The position numbers were made by a program, and so were the translations under genes. Below the pieces are notes generated by a model that was given only the letters and a program-made list of their open reading frames with translations, had not been told where the DNA came from and made no database searches. Positions 1-8,634 of a DNA stretch of 24,425 bases are shown piece after piece (position 1 is the stretch's first letter; each line of letters begins with the position of its first letter). This DNA is from DASWRT01 sp036403035 (GTDB lineage: Bacteria > Pseudomonadota > Alphaproteobacteria > ATCC43930 > CGMCC-115725): assembly GCA_036403035.1 (NCBI GenBank), contig DASWRT010000069.1:1-24425 (forward strand). The letters are read 5' to 3'.

Positions 1-991
1 CCGCAAAGCAGGCCGCGCCTCCGAGCGCTCCGAGCAGCATCGCCCCGGCGGGACCGGTGTAGCCCGCGGCCGGCGTCACGGTCGCGAGCCCGGCGACGCA
101 ACCCGTCACGATGCCGATCGAGGTCGGCTTCCTGATCTTCACCCACTCGATCGCCATCCACACGAGCGCACCCGCGGACGCCGCGAGGTGCGTCGCGAGG
201 ATCGCCGAGGCGGCGCTCGCGTCGGCGGCGAGCGCGCTGCCGCCGTTGAAGCCGAACCAGCCGACCCACAGCATCGCGGCGCCCGCCATCGTCATGCCTG
301 GGCTGTGGGGCGGGGTCAGCGCGGTCGGGAAGCCGTGACGCGGCCCGACCAGCAGGGCCGCGACGAGCGCGCTCACCCCGGCGGTCGTGTGCACCACGAT
401 GCCGCCCGCGAAATCGAGAGCGCCGAGCCCGGCGAGCCAGCCGCCGCCCCACACCCAATGCGCGACCGGCACGTAGACGACGATCAGCCACGCGGCGCTG
501 AACAGGACGACGAACGGGAAGCGCACCCGCTCCGGGAAGGCGCCGATGATGAGGGCGGGCGTGATGACCGCGAAGGTCATCTGGAACAGGGCGAAGACGT
601 TCTCGGGCAGCGCCGTCTGGGGCCGCACGGCATCCAGGTGCGCGAGGAAGCTCTTGTCGAGCGAGCCGAGCCAGGGCGTCCCCTCGGCGAAGGCGAGGCT
701 GTAGCCGAAGGCGATCCACAGAAGCGACGCGACGCAGCAGATCGCGAAGCAGTGCATCAGGACGGAGAGCACGTTCCGCGCCCGCACGAGCCCGCCGTAG
801 AACAGCGCGAGCCCCGGCAGGGTCATGAACAGGACGAGCGCCGATGCGGTCAGCACCCAGGCGACGCTGCCGCTGTCCACGCCGGCGGCGGCGGCCGGCG
901 CTCCGGTTTCCGCGGCGATGGCGGCGGACGGCATGGCGGCTGCGGCGGAAAGCAGCAGCGCCGCCGCCGCGTTGGTCGTTGAACGAATCAT
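1..991 (-). CDS. amtB: Ammonium transporter AmtB, 3' end cut by the window
   Basis: This is an inner-membrane ammonium channel of the Amt/MEP/Rh family. Reading leftwards from the ATG at 991, the first 26 or so residues form a signal peptide (MIRSTTNAAAALLLSAAAA, then an AIAA cleavage region), followed by regularly spaced hydrophobic helices. Family motifs are clear: LPGLALFYGGLVR in the first helix, QMTFAVITPALIIGA with the family's pore phenylalanine, HWVWGGGWL, DFAGGIVVHTTAG with the structural Asp and first pore His of the family, and WFGFNGGSAL. About 330 residues are present; the second pore His and the cytoplasmic C-terminus, which contacts the PII protein GlnK, lie beyond the left edge. 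In many proteobacteria glnK directly precedes amtB, but here the upstream neighbour is a divergent HAD hydrolase, so no glnK is present on that side. Identification is secure; regulation is not visible. Confidence 0.96.
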   Translation of the reverse strand, partial: MIRSTTNAAAALLLSAAAAMPSAAIAAETGAPAAAAGVDSGSVAWVLTASALVLFMTLPGLALFYGGLVRARNVLSVLMHCFAICCVASLLWIAFGYSLAFAEGTPWLGSLDKSFLAHLDAVRPQTALPENVFALFQMTFAVITPALIIGAFPERVRFPFVVLFSAAWLIVVYVPVAHWVWGGGWLAGLGALDFAGGIVVHTTAGVSALVAALLVGPRHGFPTALTPPHSPGMTMAGAAMLWVGWFGFNGGSALAADASAASAILATHLAASAGALVWMAIEWVKIRKPTSIGIVTGCVAGLATVTPAAGYTGPAGAMLLGALGGAACFA

Positions 992-1333
992 TGAGGGTTC
1001 CTGGCGGTTCCTTCGGCGGTCGTGTGACGCTTATTTATGCAAATGCATACTTCGTCATCGGATCGCGCGAAGTTATTGGACTTACTGGATTTTTGTCTTC
1101 GATGGACGAAGCCGGCTCGGCGTGGCACGGCTCGCGTCGCGGATAATTGTCTAAGAATTAGGCTGATCTGTCCGGCGTTGCCTCGCTGAGCGGGGTTCGG
1201 TGCCCGCCGGCCATGCAAGAGGTCTGCCGTTTTTGTGGGCATCCATGCCGAAAGATCGGTCAGCCCAGCGCCGCGGCCTGCATTGCGCCTTGCAGGGGTT
1301 TCCGCGGCGGCGGCGGCATGGCATGTAAGGGAC
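992..1333. other. Divergent intergenic region between amtB and the HAD hydrolase
   Basis: This 342-base stretch has no convincing gene. Its amtB-proximal half (about 1030-1160) is distinctly more AT-rich than the coding sequence around it, as expected for a region carrying promoters. I found no canonical sigma-54 site (TGGCAC-N5-TTGCA) reading towards amtB and no clear sigma-70 pair. The only structured element seen is the short palindrome at 1036-1049. Confidence 0.6.
1036..1049. promoter_or_regulatory. Inverted repeat upstream of amtB
   Basis: TATGCA-AA-TGCATA is a perfect 6+6 inverted repeat with a 2-base centre, placed 45-58 bases upstream of the amtB ATG in the AT-rich part of the divergent region. 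The position suits an operator or promoter element. It matches no regulator consensus I can name, and a 6+6 palindrome can occur by chance. Confidence 0.3.
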
Positions 1334-2248
1334 ATGCCCGATACCGTCTCCTCCGTTCCGCAGCCGCCCGCGACGCCCGCCATCGTCGGCGGCCTGCGTG
1401 ATCTCGCCGATCGCTACGACGGCTTGATCCTCGATCTCTGGGGCGTGCTGCATGACGGCGTGGCGCCCTTTCCCGGCGCCGTCGACTGCCTCCGACACCT
1501 GTCCGAGGCGGGCAAGCGGATCGTGCTGCTGTCGAACGCGCCGCGCCGCGCCGATGCGGTGATCGAGCGGATGACGGAGATCGGCATCCCGCCGGGCCTC
1601 TATCACCACGTGATGTCGTCGGGTGAGGATGCGTGGCGGCACCTTCAGCATCCCGACGGCGACCCGTTCTACGAGGCGCTCGGCCCGCGCTGCTACCAGA
1701 TCCGCTCGCCGCGCGAGACGGGCATGCTCGACGGCAGCCGCTTCGTGCCGGCCGACCGCGTCGAGGAAGCGGACTTCATCCTCAACACCGGCCCGTGGGC
1801 GTGGGAAGCGACGGTCGCGGACTATGCGGACGTGCTGAACGCCGCGCGGGCGCGCGACCTGCCGATGATCTGCGCGAACCCGGATCTCGTCGTGATGCAT
1901 GGCGGCCGGACGGTGATGTGCGCCGGCGCGCTGGCGCAGCATTACGAGGAGGTGCTGGGCGGCCGCGTGCGCTGGCACGGCAAGCCGCACCCGCCGATCT
2001 ACGAGACCTGCTTCGATCTGCTTGGCGTCGCCGACCGGCGCCGCATCCTCGCCGTCGGCGACAGCCTGCGCACCGACATCACCGGCGCCAACCGCGTCGG
2101 CATCGACGGGCTGCTCGTCGCGGGCGGCATCCACCGCGAGGAGTTCGGCGTCGCCGAAGGCGCGATCCCCGACCGCGACCGCCTCGCCGCGGCTATTGCG
2201 CAACAGCACGCCCGACCGGTCGCGGTGGTGCCACACTTCGTGTGGTAG
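1334..2248 (+). CDS. HAD superfamily class IIA hydrolase (TIGR01459 type)
   Basis: This is a predicted cytoplasmic phosphatase-like hydrolase of 304 residues, close to the usual length of the family. The first HAD motif is LDLWGVLHDG with the nucleophile Asp at about residue 34. The usual second Asp of DxD is a Trp, which I recall as typical of this subfamily rather than a local lesion. HGKPHPPIYE supplies the motif III Lys, and AVGDSLRTDITGA the motif IV acidic residues that hold magnesium. The frame is open from 1235, but the ATG at 1334 is preferred: it has a purine-rich TAAGGGA just upstream and begins directly before the conserved domain, whereas the upstream extension is low-complexity. 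The gene is divergent from amtB and convergent with the catalase gene. The natural substrate is unknown; phosphorylated sugars or nucleotides are possible by family analogy only. Confidence 0.9.
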   Translation: MPDTVSSVPQPPATPAIVGGLRDLADRYDGLILDLWGVLHDGVAPFPGAVDCLRHLSEAGKRIVLLSNAPRRADAVIERMTEIGIPPGLYHHVMSSGEDAWRHLQHPDGDPFYEALGPRCYQIRSPRETGMLDGSRFVPADRVEEADFILNTGPWAWEATVADYADVLNAARARDLPMICANPDLVVMHGGRTVMCAGALAQHYEEVLGGRVRWHGKPHPPIYETCFDLLGVADRRRILAVGDSLRTDITGANRVGIDGLLVAGGIHREEFGVAEGAIPDRDRLAAAIAQQHARPVAVVPHFVW

Positions 2249-2282
2249 GGAGAGGCGGTTATCCTCCGATCAGGCGCTGATC
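2231..2282 (+). terminator. Two small hairpins at the end of the HAD gene
   Basis: CCACAC-TTC-GTGTGG (2231-2245) spans the last codons of the HAD gene, and GATCAG-GCG-CTGATC (2268-2282) lies 20 bases after its stop. Each is a perfect 6-bp stem with a 3-base loop. Neither is followed by a T-run, so a classic intrinsic terminator is not demonstrated. The location, between convergent genes, makes a role in ending transcription or protecting the 3' end plausible. Confidence 0.35.
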
Positions 2283-2346
2283 ATGAGTTAAACCGGTTCC
2301 CCCACCCGATGCAGACCGCCGCTTCCGGACTCGTCCGCCGTCCGCT

Positions 2347-3993
2347 CTACTCCGCCGCCGGCTTCTGCTTGTCCTTCCGAGGCTTATCCCCGGCGGCCGC
2401 CTTCGTCGGCTGCTGCCCACCGGTCTCTTCCCGCTTGCCGTCCGTGTAGGTCGGCGCGGCGCGGTTCTGGCGCGGGGCCGGCTTGCCCTCCAGCGGCGGC
2501 AGGCTCTTCGCCTTCTCCAGGTCGACGCCGACGCCCTGCGCGACGCGCGTCCCGTAATCCTCGTCGCAGTGCCAGAAATGCCAGACCATCCGTAGCTGGA
2601 TGTGCTCCGGGCATTGCTTGAGCGCGGTCACGAGGTTGTTGATCAGGTCCTCGCGCTCCCAATCCGCGAACGTCCTGTAGCGCTCGCCGGCTTGGCGGTA
2701 GTCGTCGATCGTGCGGCTCGTCTGATATCGGCCGAGATGGCCCTCGACGTACTGGTGGTACTCGCGCTCCGGCTTCGGCGCCTCGCGCAGCCCGCCCATC
2801 GAGCTCGGCTCGTAGTTGACGTGCTTGCTCTCGCCGCCGCCGTCCACGTGGTAGGTCATCTGGCCGTCGCGCTGGTTGGTGCGGGCCTGCGTCGTCTTCG
2901 GCGCGTTGACCGGCAGTTGCAGGTAGTTCGGCCCGACGCGGTAGCGCTGCGTGTCGGAATAGGACAGCGTCCTGCCTTGCAGCATCTTGTCGTCCGAGAA
3001 GTCGATCCCGTCGACCAGCACGCCGGTGCCGAAGGCGGACTGCTCGGTCTCGGCGAACACGTTGTCGGGGTTGCGGTCCAGCACCATCCGCCCGACCGGC
3101 AGCAGCGGGAACTTGTCCTCCGGCCAGCGCTTGGTGTCGTCCAGCGGATCGAAATCCAGTTCCGGATGCTCGTCGTCCGACATGAGCTGGACACAGAACT
3201 CCCACTCGGGGTACTCGCCCCGCTCGATCGCGTCGTAGAGGTCGCGCGTCGCGTGCCCGACGTCGCGCGCCTGGATCTCGGCTGCCTGGGCGCTCGTCAG
3301 GTTCTTCGCCCCGAGCTTCGGCACCCACTCGAACTTGCAGAGATGCGCCACGCCCTGGTCGTTGACCAGCTTGTACGTGTTGACGCTCGACCCCTCCATC
3401 TGACGGTAATTTGCCGGGATGCCCCAGGGGCTCTGCACCCACGTCACCATGTGCAGCGCCTCGGGGTGATGCATCACGAAGTCGAAGAAGCGCCAGGGCT
3501 CCTGCCGGTTGGTCACCGGATCGGGCTTGAAGGCGTGGATCATGTCGGGGAACTTGATCGCGTCGCGGATGAAGAAGATCCGCAAATTGTTGCCGACCAG
3601 GTCCCAGTTGCCGTCCTCGGTATAGAACTTCACCGCGAAGCCGCGCGGGTCGCGCGCCGTTTCCGGCGAGTCCTTGCCGCCGATCACCGTCGAGAAGCGG
3701 ACGAAGACCGGCGTGCGCTTGCCCGCCTGGGTGAGCACCTTGGCGCGGGTGTACTTCGTCGCCGGCTCGTCGCCGATCTTGCCGTACGCCTCGAAACATC
3801 CGTGCGCTCCCGTGCCGCGCGCATGCACGACGCGCTCCGGAATGCGCTCGCGGTCGAAATGGGTGATCTTCTCGATGAATTGGTAGTTCTCCAGCGTCGC
3901 CGGGCCGCGCTCGCCGACGGTGCGCAGGCTCTGGTTGTCGCGGACGGGATGGCCTTGGCGGGTGGTGAGGATAGGCCGGTCTTCGTTGCTCAA
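2347..3993 (-). CDS. katA: Haem catalase (monofunctional, clade-3-like)
   Basis: This enzyme converts hydrogen peroxide to water and oxygen, protecting the cell from oxidative stress, probably in the cytoplasm. The 548-residue protein has the full catalase core. RVVHARGTGAHG carries the distal His (about 57), LVGNNLRIFFIRD the active-site Asn (about 135), and GRTLSYSDTQRYRVGPNY the RxxxY haem-binding signature with the proximal Tyr at about 345. A charged, low-complexity tail of roughly 45 residues, rich in Lys, Pro and Gln, extends beyond the usual small-subunit length. The frame is open to 4182, but the TTG at 3993 is chosen: a strong GGGAGG ribosome binding site lies 6-7 bases upstream of it, and homologues begin near here (SNEDRPILTT). 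It is convergent with the HAD gene. No OxyR-type site could be recognised. Confidence 0.95.
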   Translation of the reverse strand: MSNEDRPILTTRQGHPVRDNQSLRTVGERGPATLENYQFIEKITHFDRERIPERVVHARGTGAHGCFEAYGKIGDEPATKYTRAKVLTQAGKRTPVFVRFSTVIGGKDSPETARDPRGFAVKFYTEDGNWDLVGNNLRIFFIRDAIKFPDMIHAFKPDPVTNRQEPWRFFDFVMHHPEALHMVTWVQSPWGIPANYRQMEGSSVNTYKLVNDQGVAHLCKFEWVPKLGAKNLTSAQAAEIQARDVGHATRDLYDAIERGEYPEWEFCVQLMSDDEHPELDFDPLDDTKRWPEDKFPLLPVGRMVLDRNPDNVFAETEQSAFGTGVLVDGIDFSDDKMLQGRTLSYSDTQRYRVGPNYLQLPVNAPKTTQARTNQRDGQMTYHVDGGGESKHVNYEPSSMGGLREAPKPEREYHQYVEGHLGRYQTSRTIDDYRQAGERYRTFADWEREDLINNLVTALKQCPEHIQLRMVWHFWHCDEDYGTRVAQGVGVDLEKAKSLPPLEGKPAPRQNRAAPTYTDGKREETGGQQPTKAAAGDKPRKDKQKPAAE

Positions 3994-4296
3994 GCGGGTC
4001 CTCCCGGAGTTGGGATGGGTGTTCGCCCGCGCCGCCCGTTCGGATTCTTCCGCGCGCAATCGGCCCATCGAGGTCAAGGGCGGGTGACGGCGAGGCGATC
4101 CGAAGGATCCGCCCCGAGCCGCGATGCGGCGGCGAACATGACGGCCGCGCCTGTCGGTCGCGCTGTCCGCCGGGCGCGGCACGTCACCATCGTCAACGCT
4201 CTGCGCCGCAGTCGTCGCCAGCCTTGGCCTCAGAAGCTGCAGCTTTCGCGCAGCGGTTGTATCGGTTCCAATGATCGAGCGTGTCGAGGAGCGGCG
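3994..4296. other. Intergenic region upstream of the catalase gene
   Basis: About 300 bases lie between the catalase start and the end of the broken small gene. The open frames across it are compositional shadows. It holds a perfect 12-bp palindrome, AAGCTGCAGCTT, at 4234-4245, about 240 bases upstream of the catalase start and 50 bases beyond the end of the small gene. No promoter boxes or T-rich terminator could be identified. Confidence 0.5.
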
Positions 4297-5013
4297 TTAC
4301 GCGCTGTCCCCGTGGGCGATGTGATAAGGCGGCGCGCAGGTGACTTCACCGCTGGGAGCGGCAGCGGCAGCGGCAGCGGCAGGGTGGGCGACTGCCGCGC
4401 CGTGAACGCCACTATCGGGACGGGGAGCGGCCGGCAGCGCCGCCGCTTCCCCGGACAATGCTTCGGCCAGATGACCCCACAACTCGCCGATGCAGCGATG
4501 CGTCGCCTCGTGCACGTAGAGCATGCCGCGCGGGTCGAGCGCGACGATCCCGCCCGGCCAGCCGGTGGCGGTCCGGTACAGCTCGTTGATCGCGCCGAGA
4601 TAGGTGGCGAGCCGGCTCGCGTCGGCGATGCCGGTATGCGCCATCACCCCGGCGAGCGGGATCGCATGCATCGCGAATGGGTTGGGCGGGGCAGCGGCGG
4701 GTGCGCTGTCGGGCCGGCCGAGTTCCAGGAACACGCGGCAGCCCGCCGGGTCGCCGCGCATCTCCTCCAGGATCGCGCGCGCCGTCGCAGCGTCGCACGC
4801 GCCCGGCATCGCGAAGGCCGATGCGTGCTGCTGATGTGGCTGATGCGGATGCGTTTGCGCTGACGTAACCGGATGCTCGGGTGCCGCGCCGCTGGCGGAA
4901 GCATGAAGCGCGCCGGCCCGGCCGAAATCGGCATCGATCTGGCGCTCGATCTATGCCCGCACCTCAGGCGGGGCGCTCCTGATCTGCGCCGGGGTAAGGA
5001 CGATGGCGACCAT
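4297..5013 (-). pseudogene. Unrecognised small protein gene interrupted by an in-frame amber codon
   Basis: A strong ribosome binding site (AGGGAGG, 5 bases from the ATG at 5013) begins the frame MVAIVLTPAQIRSAPPEVRA, which meets TAG at 4951-4953. The same frame then continues without another stop for 217 codons to 4297, through IERQIDADFGRAG, a His/Gln-rich linker, and a region with DPRGMLYVHEATHRCIGELW. The TAG sits where a Trp (TGG) would read naturally. The next start in frame is the ATG at 4809 (MPGACDAATA), which has no ribosome binding site. A truncated 170-residue protein from 4809 is therefore possible, but loss of function by a single nonsense change is the simpler reading. The family is not recognised. 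A polyalanine run encoded by a hexamer repeat lies near the C-terminus. The gene follows the nSTAND1 gene on the same strand after 137 bases. Confidence 0.6.
4357..4382. repeat. Hexanucleotide tandem repeat (AGCGGC, about 4.3 copies)
   Basis: Four perfect AGCGGC units plus two bases run in tandem. On the minus strand they encode the alanine run near the C-terminus of the broken gene. Because the unit is six bases, copy-number change would not shift the frame. Confidence 0.8.
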
Positions 5014-5150
5014 GTAAACCTCCCTGGCGAAACGTCCCGGCGAGGCGGCTGGGCGCGAAGGCGCTCGATTCCGCCGATCAGTCGCGCACAGGGAAGCAGC
5101 TTCACCCCGCAGCTGCGTTGATATGCGTCGAGGTCGAAACGTCGCCTGCG

Positions 5151-8100
5151 TCAGTCGGGGGAACCTGTGGTGGCTGTCTCGATCTCGGTGCATGGCTTCG
5201 TGACGAGACGGTACGCGCAGCGCTGACGGTCGGTCAGTTGAACCCGCATACCATCCCTCAGGGGCAGGTGCTCCTCCGCAAAGCTCACCAGCGCCGCGCG
5301 GTCTCGGAAGTACCGCCATGTATACCGCGCCCCTTCCTTCGTCGTCCCGGTCACGGCGTCCCGGTCGGGGCCAAACCCGATTGATCGCCACCGTGCCGAG
5401 TCGACACCGAGAGTGGCAACATGTGCGCTTGGATGGTCGGGCTTGAGGTGATCGAGGTTGAAAAGAAGCGGGCGACCCTCGCTAGAAGCAGGCGCCACGG
5501 CCACCCAGGGGCGGGAAACATCCCACTCGCGTTCAGCAAAGCCCGAGGGCAAGGACAACTCGATCGGCTTTCCGCTGGCATTGATGACGGACAGGGGACG
5601 TACGGAGGAGCCCACATCCTCCGAGCCGAACGCTTCCGTGGGTTTCACATCACCGCGGATCCCAGGGGCGCTACCCGCAACCGCTGGAACGGCGGGGCCT
5701 TGCCGAACGGAAGCGGATATTTCGATGTCCGGATGGAGTGCGGCTTGAACATTCCAGATGCGGACGGTCCCGTCCGCGGCTCCGGTTGCAATCGATTGTC
5801 CGTCCGGGCTGAAACGGATCGCCATGACGTTCCCGCGATGCCCTCGCACGACTGTCGATGGCCTCCCATCATCCTTCACCGGCCAAATCTGTACCGTGCC
5901 GTCCTCCGACGAGGCTGCGATAAGGTCTCCCGCCGGACTGAATACGGCTTGGCGGATCAAGCCAGTGCGCCCCTCGAATTTTCGCAGGATTCCGCCGGAG
6001 GAGATGTCCCATAGCTTCAATGTCCGGTCCGGTCCCGCCGAAAGCAGCCAGTCGGGGTTCTTCGGATGGAACGACAGCTGATGTCGCATTCCGCCGCTTT
6101 GCGCCTTCTCGTCCAAGGCAAAACTCGATGTTTCGGTTCCGCTCTCGGCATCGAAGATGTGAACGACGCCAGCGGCCTCATCGGCTGCCGCCAAGCGGCG
6201 CGCATCGGCGCTGTAGGCCAGCGAGAACCCGAACCGGCCGCCTTTGCCGAACTCTTTCTCCAATTTGCCTGTCGTGGCATTCCAAAGTTTGATGGATGTG
6301 CTGCCGCCGCTCATCGCCCAATTGCTTGTCGCGACCCGCTCACCGTCCGGGCTGAAAATGCCGAACCCGGCCGGCGTTCCCGGCGTCCCGAGCGTCAAGG
6401 CCGAGGCCGGATCGTCCGAATTCGCCGGCACGATCGCTGTCGCGCTTGGGGTGCTCAAAAGGATTCGTTCCCCGTCCGGGCTCCATTTGGCATTCCAGAT
6501 AAAATCCGTCACGCCGGGAATGCTGATCAATCTCTCTGCGCCGGTTTTGAGGTCCCAAACATGGATCTTGCCTCCCGGCCCGGCAGCCATCAGCGTCCCG
6601 TTCTTCGGCGAATAATCGACGGACGACACCCGTGCTCCCTCAAAAGACAGGATGCGCGCCTCGTGCAGGCGATATAGTGACCGGTAGGCAAGGTCTTCAA
6701 CTTCCGGTACGTACGGCAGCTCGTTGGTTCCCTTCAGGAGTTCAAGAGCGATCAGTAGCGCCGTGGACGCCCCGTCGCGTCGTAACGCCTCGTCGCCTCG
6801 CAAGGCCACGACGCGCGCCTGCGCCTCGACAAGATCGGTGCGTCGCTGCTCCGCCAATTTCGTCTGCGCCTCGGCAATCGTCCGCTGTTCATATAGCCGG
6901 ACTGTCGCGCCACCGATTACGATCACAAGTGCCGTCGCCAGAGCGGCGATGATTCTATTCCGCCGCGCCCGCTCTTTCGCCGTGATGGCGGCTACCCTGG
7001 CGGCTTCGGCGGCCTGTTGCGCGGTTTCCGCGGCGTTACGCCGGTTGTCCTCCGCGCGAACGCTCTCCGCGCGGAAATCGTCGACGATGTCGAAGATGTC
7101 GGACAATTGGCCGCCGCCGCCCTCGCTCAAGCTATAGCGTTGCGACCATGCCTTGGTCGGCCGGTACTTCTGCCAATTCCTCACCATCAGGTCCAAATAT
7201 CCGCCCGTCCTGAGCAATTCTCTTGTCCGGCCTTTCTCGTCCCAGGTTTCGGCATCGCTGGCGACCCTGCGGAACACGCGAACCCGCTCGGCCTCGTCGT
7301 CGACCCATGCCCGCAATTTCTGCCAGCGCCTGATGAGGCTCTCGTGGCTGACGTCGATCAGCGGATCATCGGAGTCCATGCCTCGTCGCTCCAGAAACGA
7401 CGCTTCAGGATGCGCAAAAAGCTCGATGACTTCATTCAGCGCGGTCGGCGAACATTCCGCCAGCCGGCAGATCTCGCCCAGGGTTGCCGGCGAGCGGCGA
7501 TAGCGGAATCCGATGTCGCGTTCGGACAGCCGGCGAAACATCACTTCGGCGATGCGCATCCGCTCCTCGCCGCGTTCCCCCGATGTGACGGAGTCGAGGA
7601 TACTGTCGGCGTGCTGATTGAGGATCCCTCTCAGCCCATCATGCTGCCGATAATCCGACAGCATCAGGCATACCGGCGACTCCGGCGGGTCGCTGTCCGG
7701 ACTTGGGGCCTCGGTGAGGCCGGCTCTCGACCAAGCCTGCCGCCACAGCCAAAGCAGCGCATGCTGCATCAGCGGCAGATGGTCGGCGTCGTATCCGACG
7801 CCCGCTCCCATATCCGTAATGATCTCGGTCACCAGCGCCGGCTCGATCGTGCCGTAATACTCCTCTACCGGCCGGGTGATCGCCTCTCTGAGGTTGTTCC
7901 CTCTGAGCACTGGCGTGATGTACTGAGTCTCATTGAGGATCTCCGCCAGTCCGGGGAAATTGGCGGACTGGCCGATGAAATCGGTCCGCATCGTCAGGAC
8001 GATGTAAAGCTGCCTGTGCGGCTTCTTGAAAAAGCGGACAATCAGGTTCAGGAACTGATCGACATCCTTTACATCTTTAATCTGCGGCCCGAACACCTCC

Positions 8101-8600
8101 TCGAACTGATCGATCAGGAGCAGAATACGGGGTGATTTGGCGGAGGGATTGCTGCCGACGAGGATCGTGCTCAGGTAATCCATGATCACCCAGAGCCCGC
8201 TTCGTTCGCGCGACAGCCAGTTTTCGAACTGCTCCCGGAGAGGGTTGTCCTCGGTAACGAGCGAGGCGAAGGCCGACGCCATCGCGGCAAGCGGCCGGTC
8301 GCCCGGCCGCATCTGTATGGTCCGCCAATCATGGCCGGCTCGCGTCAGCAGACCGGCCTTGAGCGCCGGGATGACACCCGCCCTGACAAGAGAGGATTTT
8401 CCGCAGCCCGACGGTCCGACGACGGAAACGAACTGGGAATTGTTCAGCCGGGCAAGTATCTCGTCTTTCTGGGTATATCGGCCATAGAATATCAGCCCCT
8501 CGTCGAACTCGTCCGTCACGCGGAAAGGACGCAGTCCCGGATACGGGTTGCGTGGCCACTTCAGATCGGACTGCGTGAACTCGAAAAGCCGAGCATTCAT
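5151..8600 (-). CDS. nSTAND1 NTPase with transmembrane helix and WD40 propeller
   Basis: This is a 1149-residue STAND (NLR-like) ATPase, expected to act as a signal-sensing switch. The N-terminus NPYPGLRPF, typical of nSTAND1, leads into Walker A GPSGCGKSS (about 62-70), Walker B ILLLIDQFEE (about 159-168), an MRTDF motif (about 204-208) and the winged-helix landmark DVSHESLIRRW (about 417-426). A coiled-coil-like Ala/Glu/Arg-rich stretch (about 510-548) precedes a single hydrophobic helix (about 549-567), suggesting membrane anchoring. About seven WD40-like blades follow (about 649-930), with signatures such as IHVWDLKTG, LKLWDISSG, VQIWPVKDD and VRIWNVQAA. A tail of some 220 residues is unassigned. 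The ATG has GGGGGAG nine bases upstream. The gene starts 34 bases after the TIR gene on the same strand, so the two are almost certainly co-transcribed. There is no effector domain of its own, so the TIR protein is the likely partner. GC is lower than in the surrounding genes. Confidence 0.93.
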   Translation of the reverse strand: MNARLFEFTQSDLKWPRNPYPGLRPFRVTDEFDEGLIFYGRYTQKDEILARLNNSQFVSVVGPSGCGKSSLVRAGVIPALKAGLLTRAGHDWRTIQMRPGDRPLAAMASAFASLVTEDNPLREQFENWLSRERSGLWVIMDYLSTILVGSNPSAKSPRILLLIDQFEEVFGPQIKDVKDVDQFLNLIVRFFKKPHRQLYIVLTMRTDFIGQSANFPGLAEILNETQYITPVLRGNNLREAITRPVEEYYGTIEPALVTEIITDMGAGVGYDADHLPLMQHALLWLWRQAWSRAGLTEAPSPDSDPPESPVCLMLSDYRQHDGLRGILNQHADSILDSVTSGERGEERMRIAEVMFRRLSERDIGFRYRRSPATLGEICRLAECSPTALNEVIELFAHPEASFLERRGMDSDDPLIDVSHESLIRRWQKLRAWVDDEAERVRVFRRVASDAETWDEKGRTRELLRTGGYLDLMVRNWQKYRPTKAWSQRYSLSEGGGGQLSDIFDIVDDFRAESVRAEDNRRNAAETAQQAAEAARVAAITAKERARRNRIIAALATALVIVIGGATVRLYEQRTIAEAQTKLAEQRRTDLVEAQARVVALRGDEALRRDGASTALLIALELLKGTNELPYVPEVEDLAYRSLYRLHEARILSFEGARVSSVDYSPKNGTLMAAGPGGKIHVWDLKTGAERLISIPGVTDFIWNAKWSPDGERILLSTPSATAIVPANSDDPASALTLGTPGTPAGFGIFSPDGERVATSNWAMSGGSTSIKLWNATTGKLEKEFGKGGRFGFSLAYSADARRLAAADEAAGVVHIFDAESGTETSSFALDEKAQSGGMRHQLSFHPKNPDWLLSAGPDRTLKLWDISSGGILRKFEGRTGLIRQAVFSPAGDLIAASSEDGTVQIWPVKDDGRPSTVVRGHRGNVMAIRFSPDGQSIATGAADGTVRIWNVQAALHPDIEISASVRQGPAVPAVAGSAPGIRGDVKPTEAFGSEDVGSSVRPLSVINASGKPIELSLPSGFAEREWDVSRPWVAVAPASSEGRPLLFNLDHLKPDHPSAHVATLGVDSARWRSIGFGPDRDAVTGTTKEGARYTWRYFRDRAALVSFAEEHLPLRDGMRVQLTDRQRCAYRLVTKPCTEIETATTGSPD

Positions 8601-8634
8601 GACACTGCTCCCCCGCGCCGAAACTCAGTAGCGA

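Noticed and set aside
188..982. A 264-codon plus-strand frame opposite amtB
   Set aside because: It is antisense to clear AmtB motifs, with a biased charged composition and no domain.
1102..1118. A TGGCACG resembling the -24 box of a sigma-54 promoter
   Set aside because: No TTGCA follows at the required spacing, and it reads towards the HAD gene rather than amtB.
4357..4382. The hexamer repeat as a phase-variation switch
   Set aside because: The repeat unit is a multiple of three and lies near the C-terminus of an already broken gene, so slippage would not switch expression.
2602..4863. A 753-codon open frame on the plus strand opposite the catalase gene
   Set aside because: It has no recognisable domain and its composition mirrors the antisense of catalase codons.
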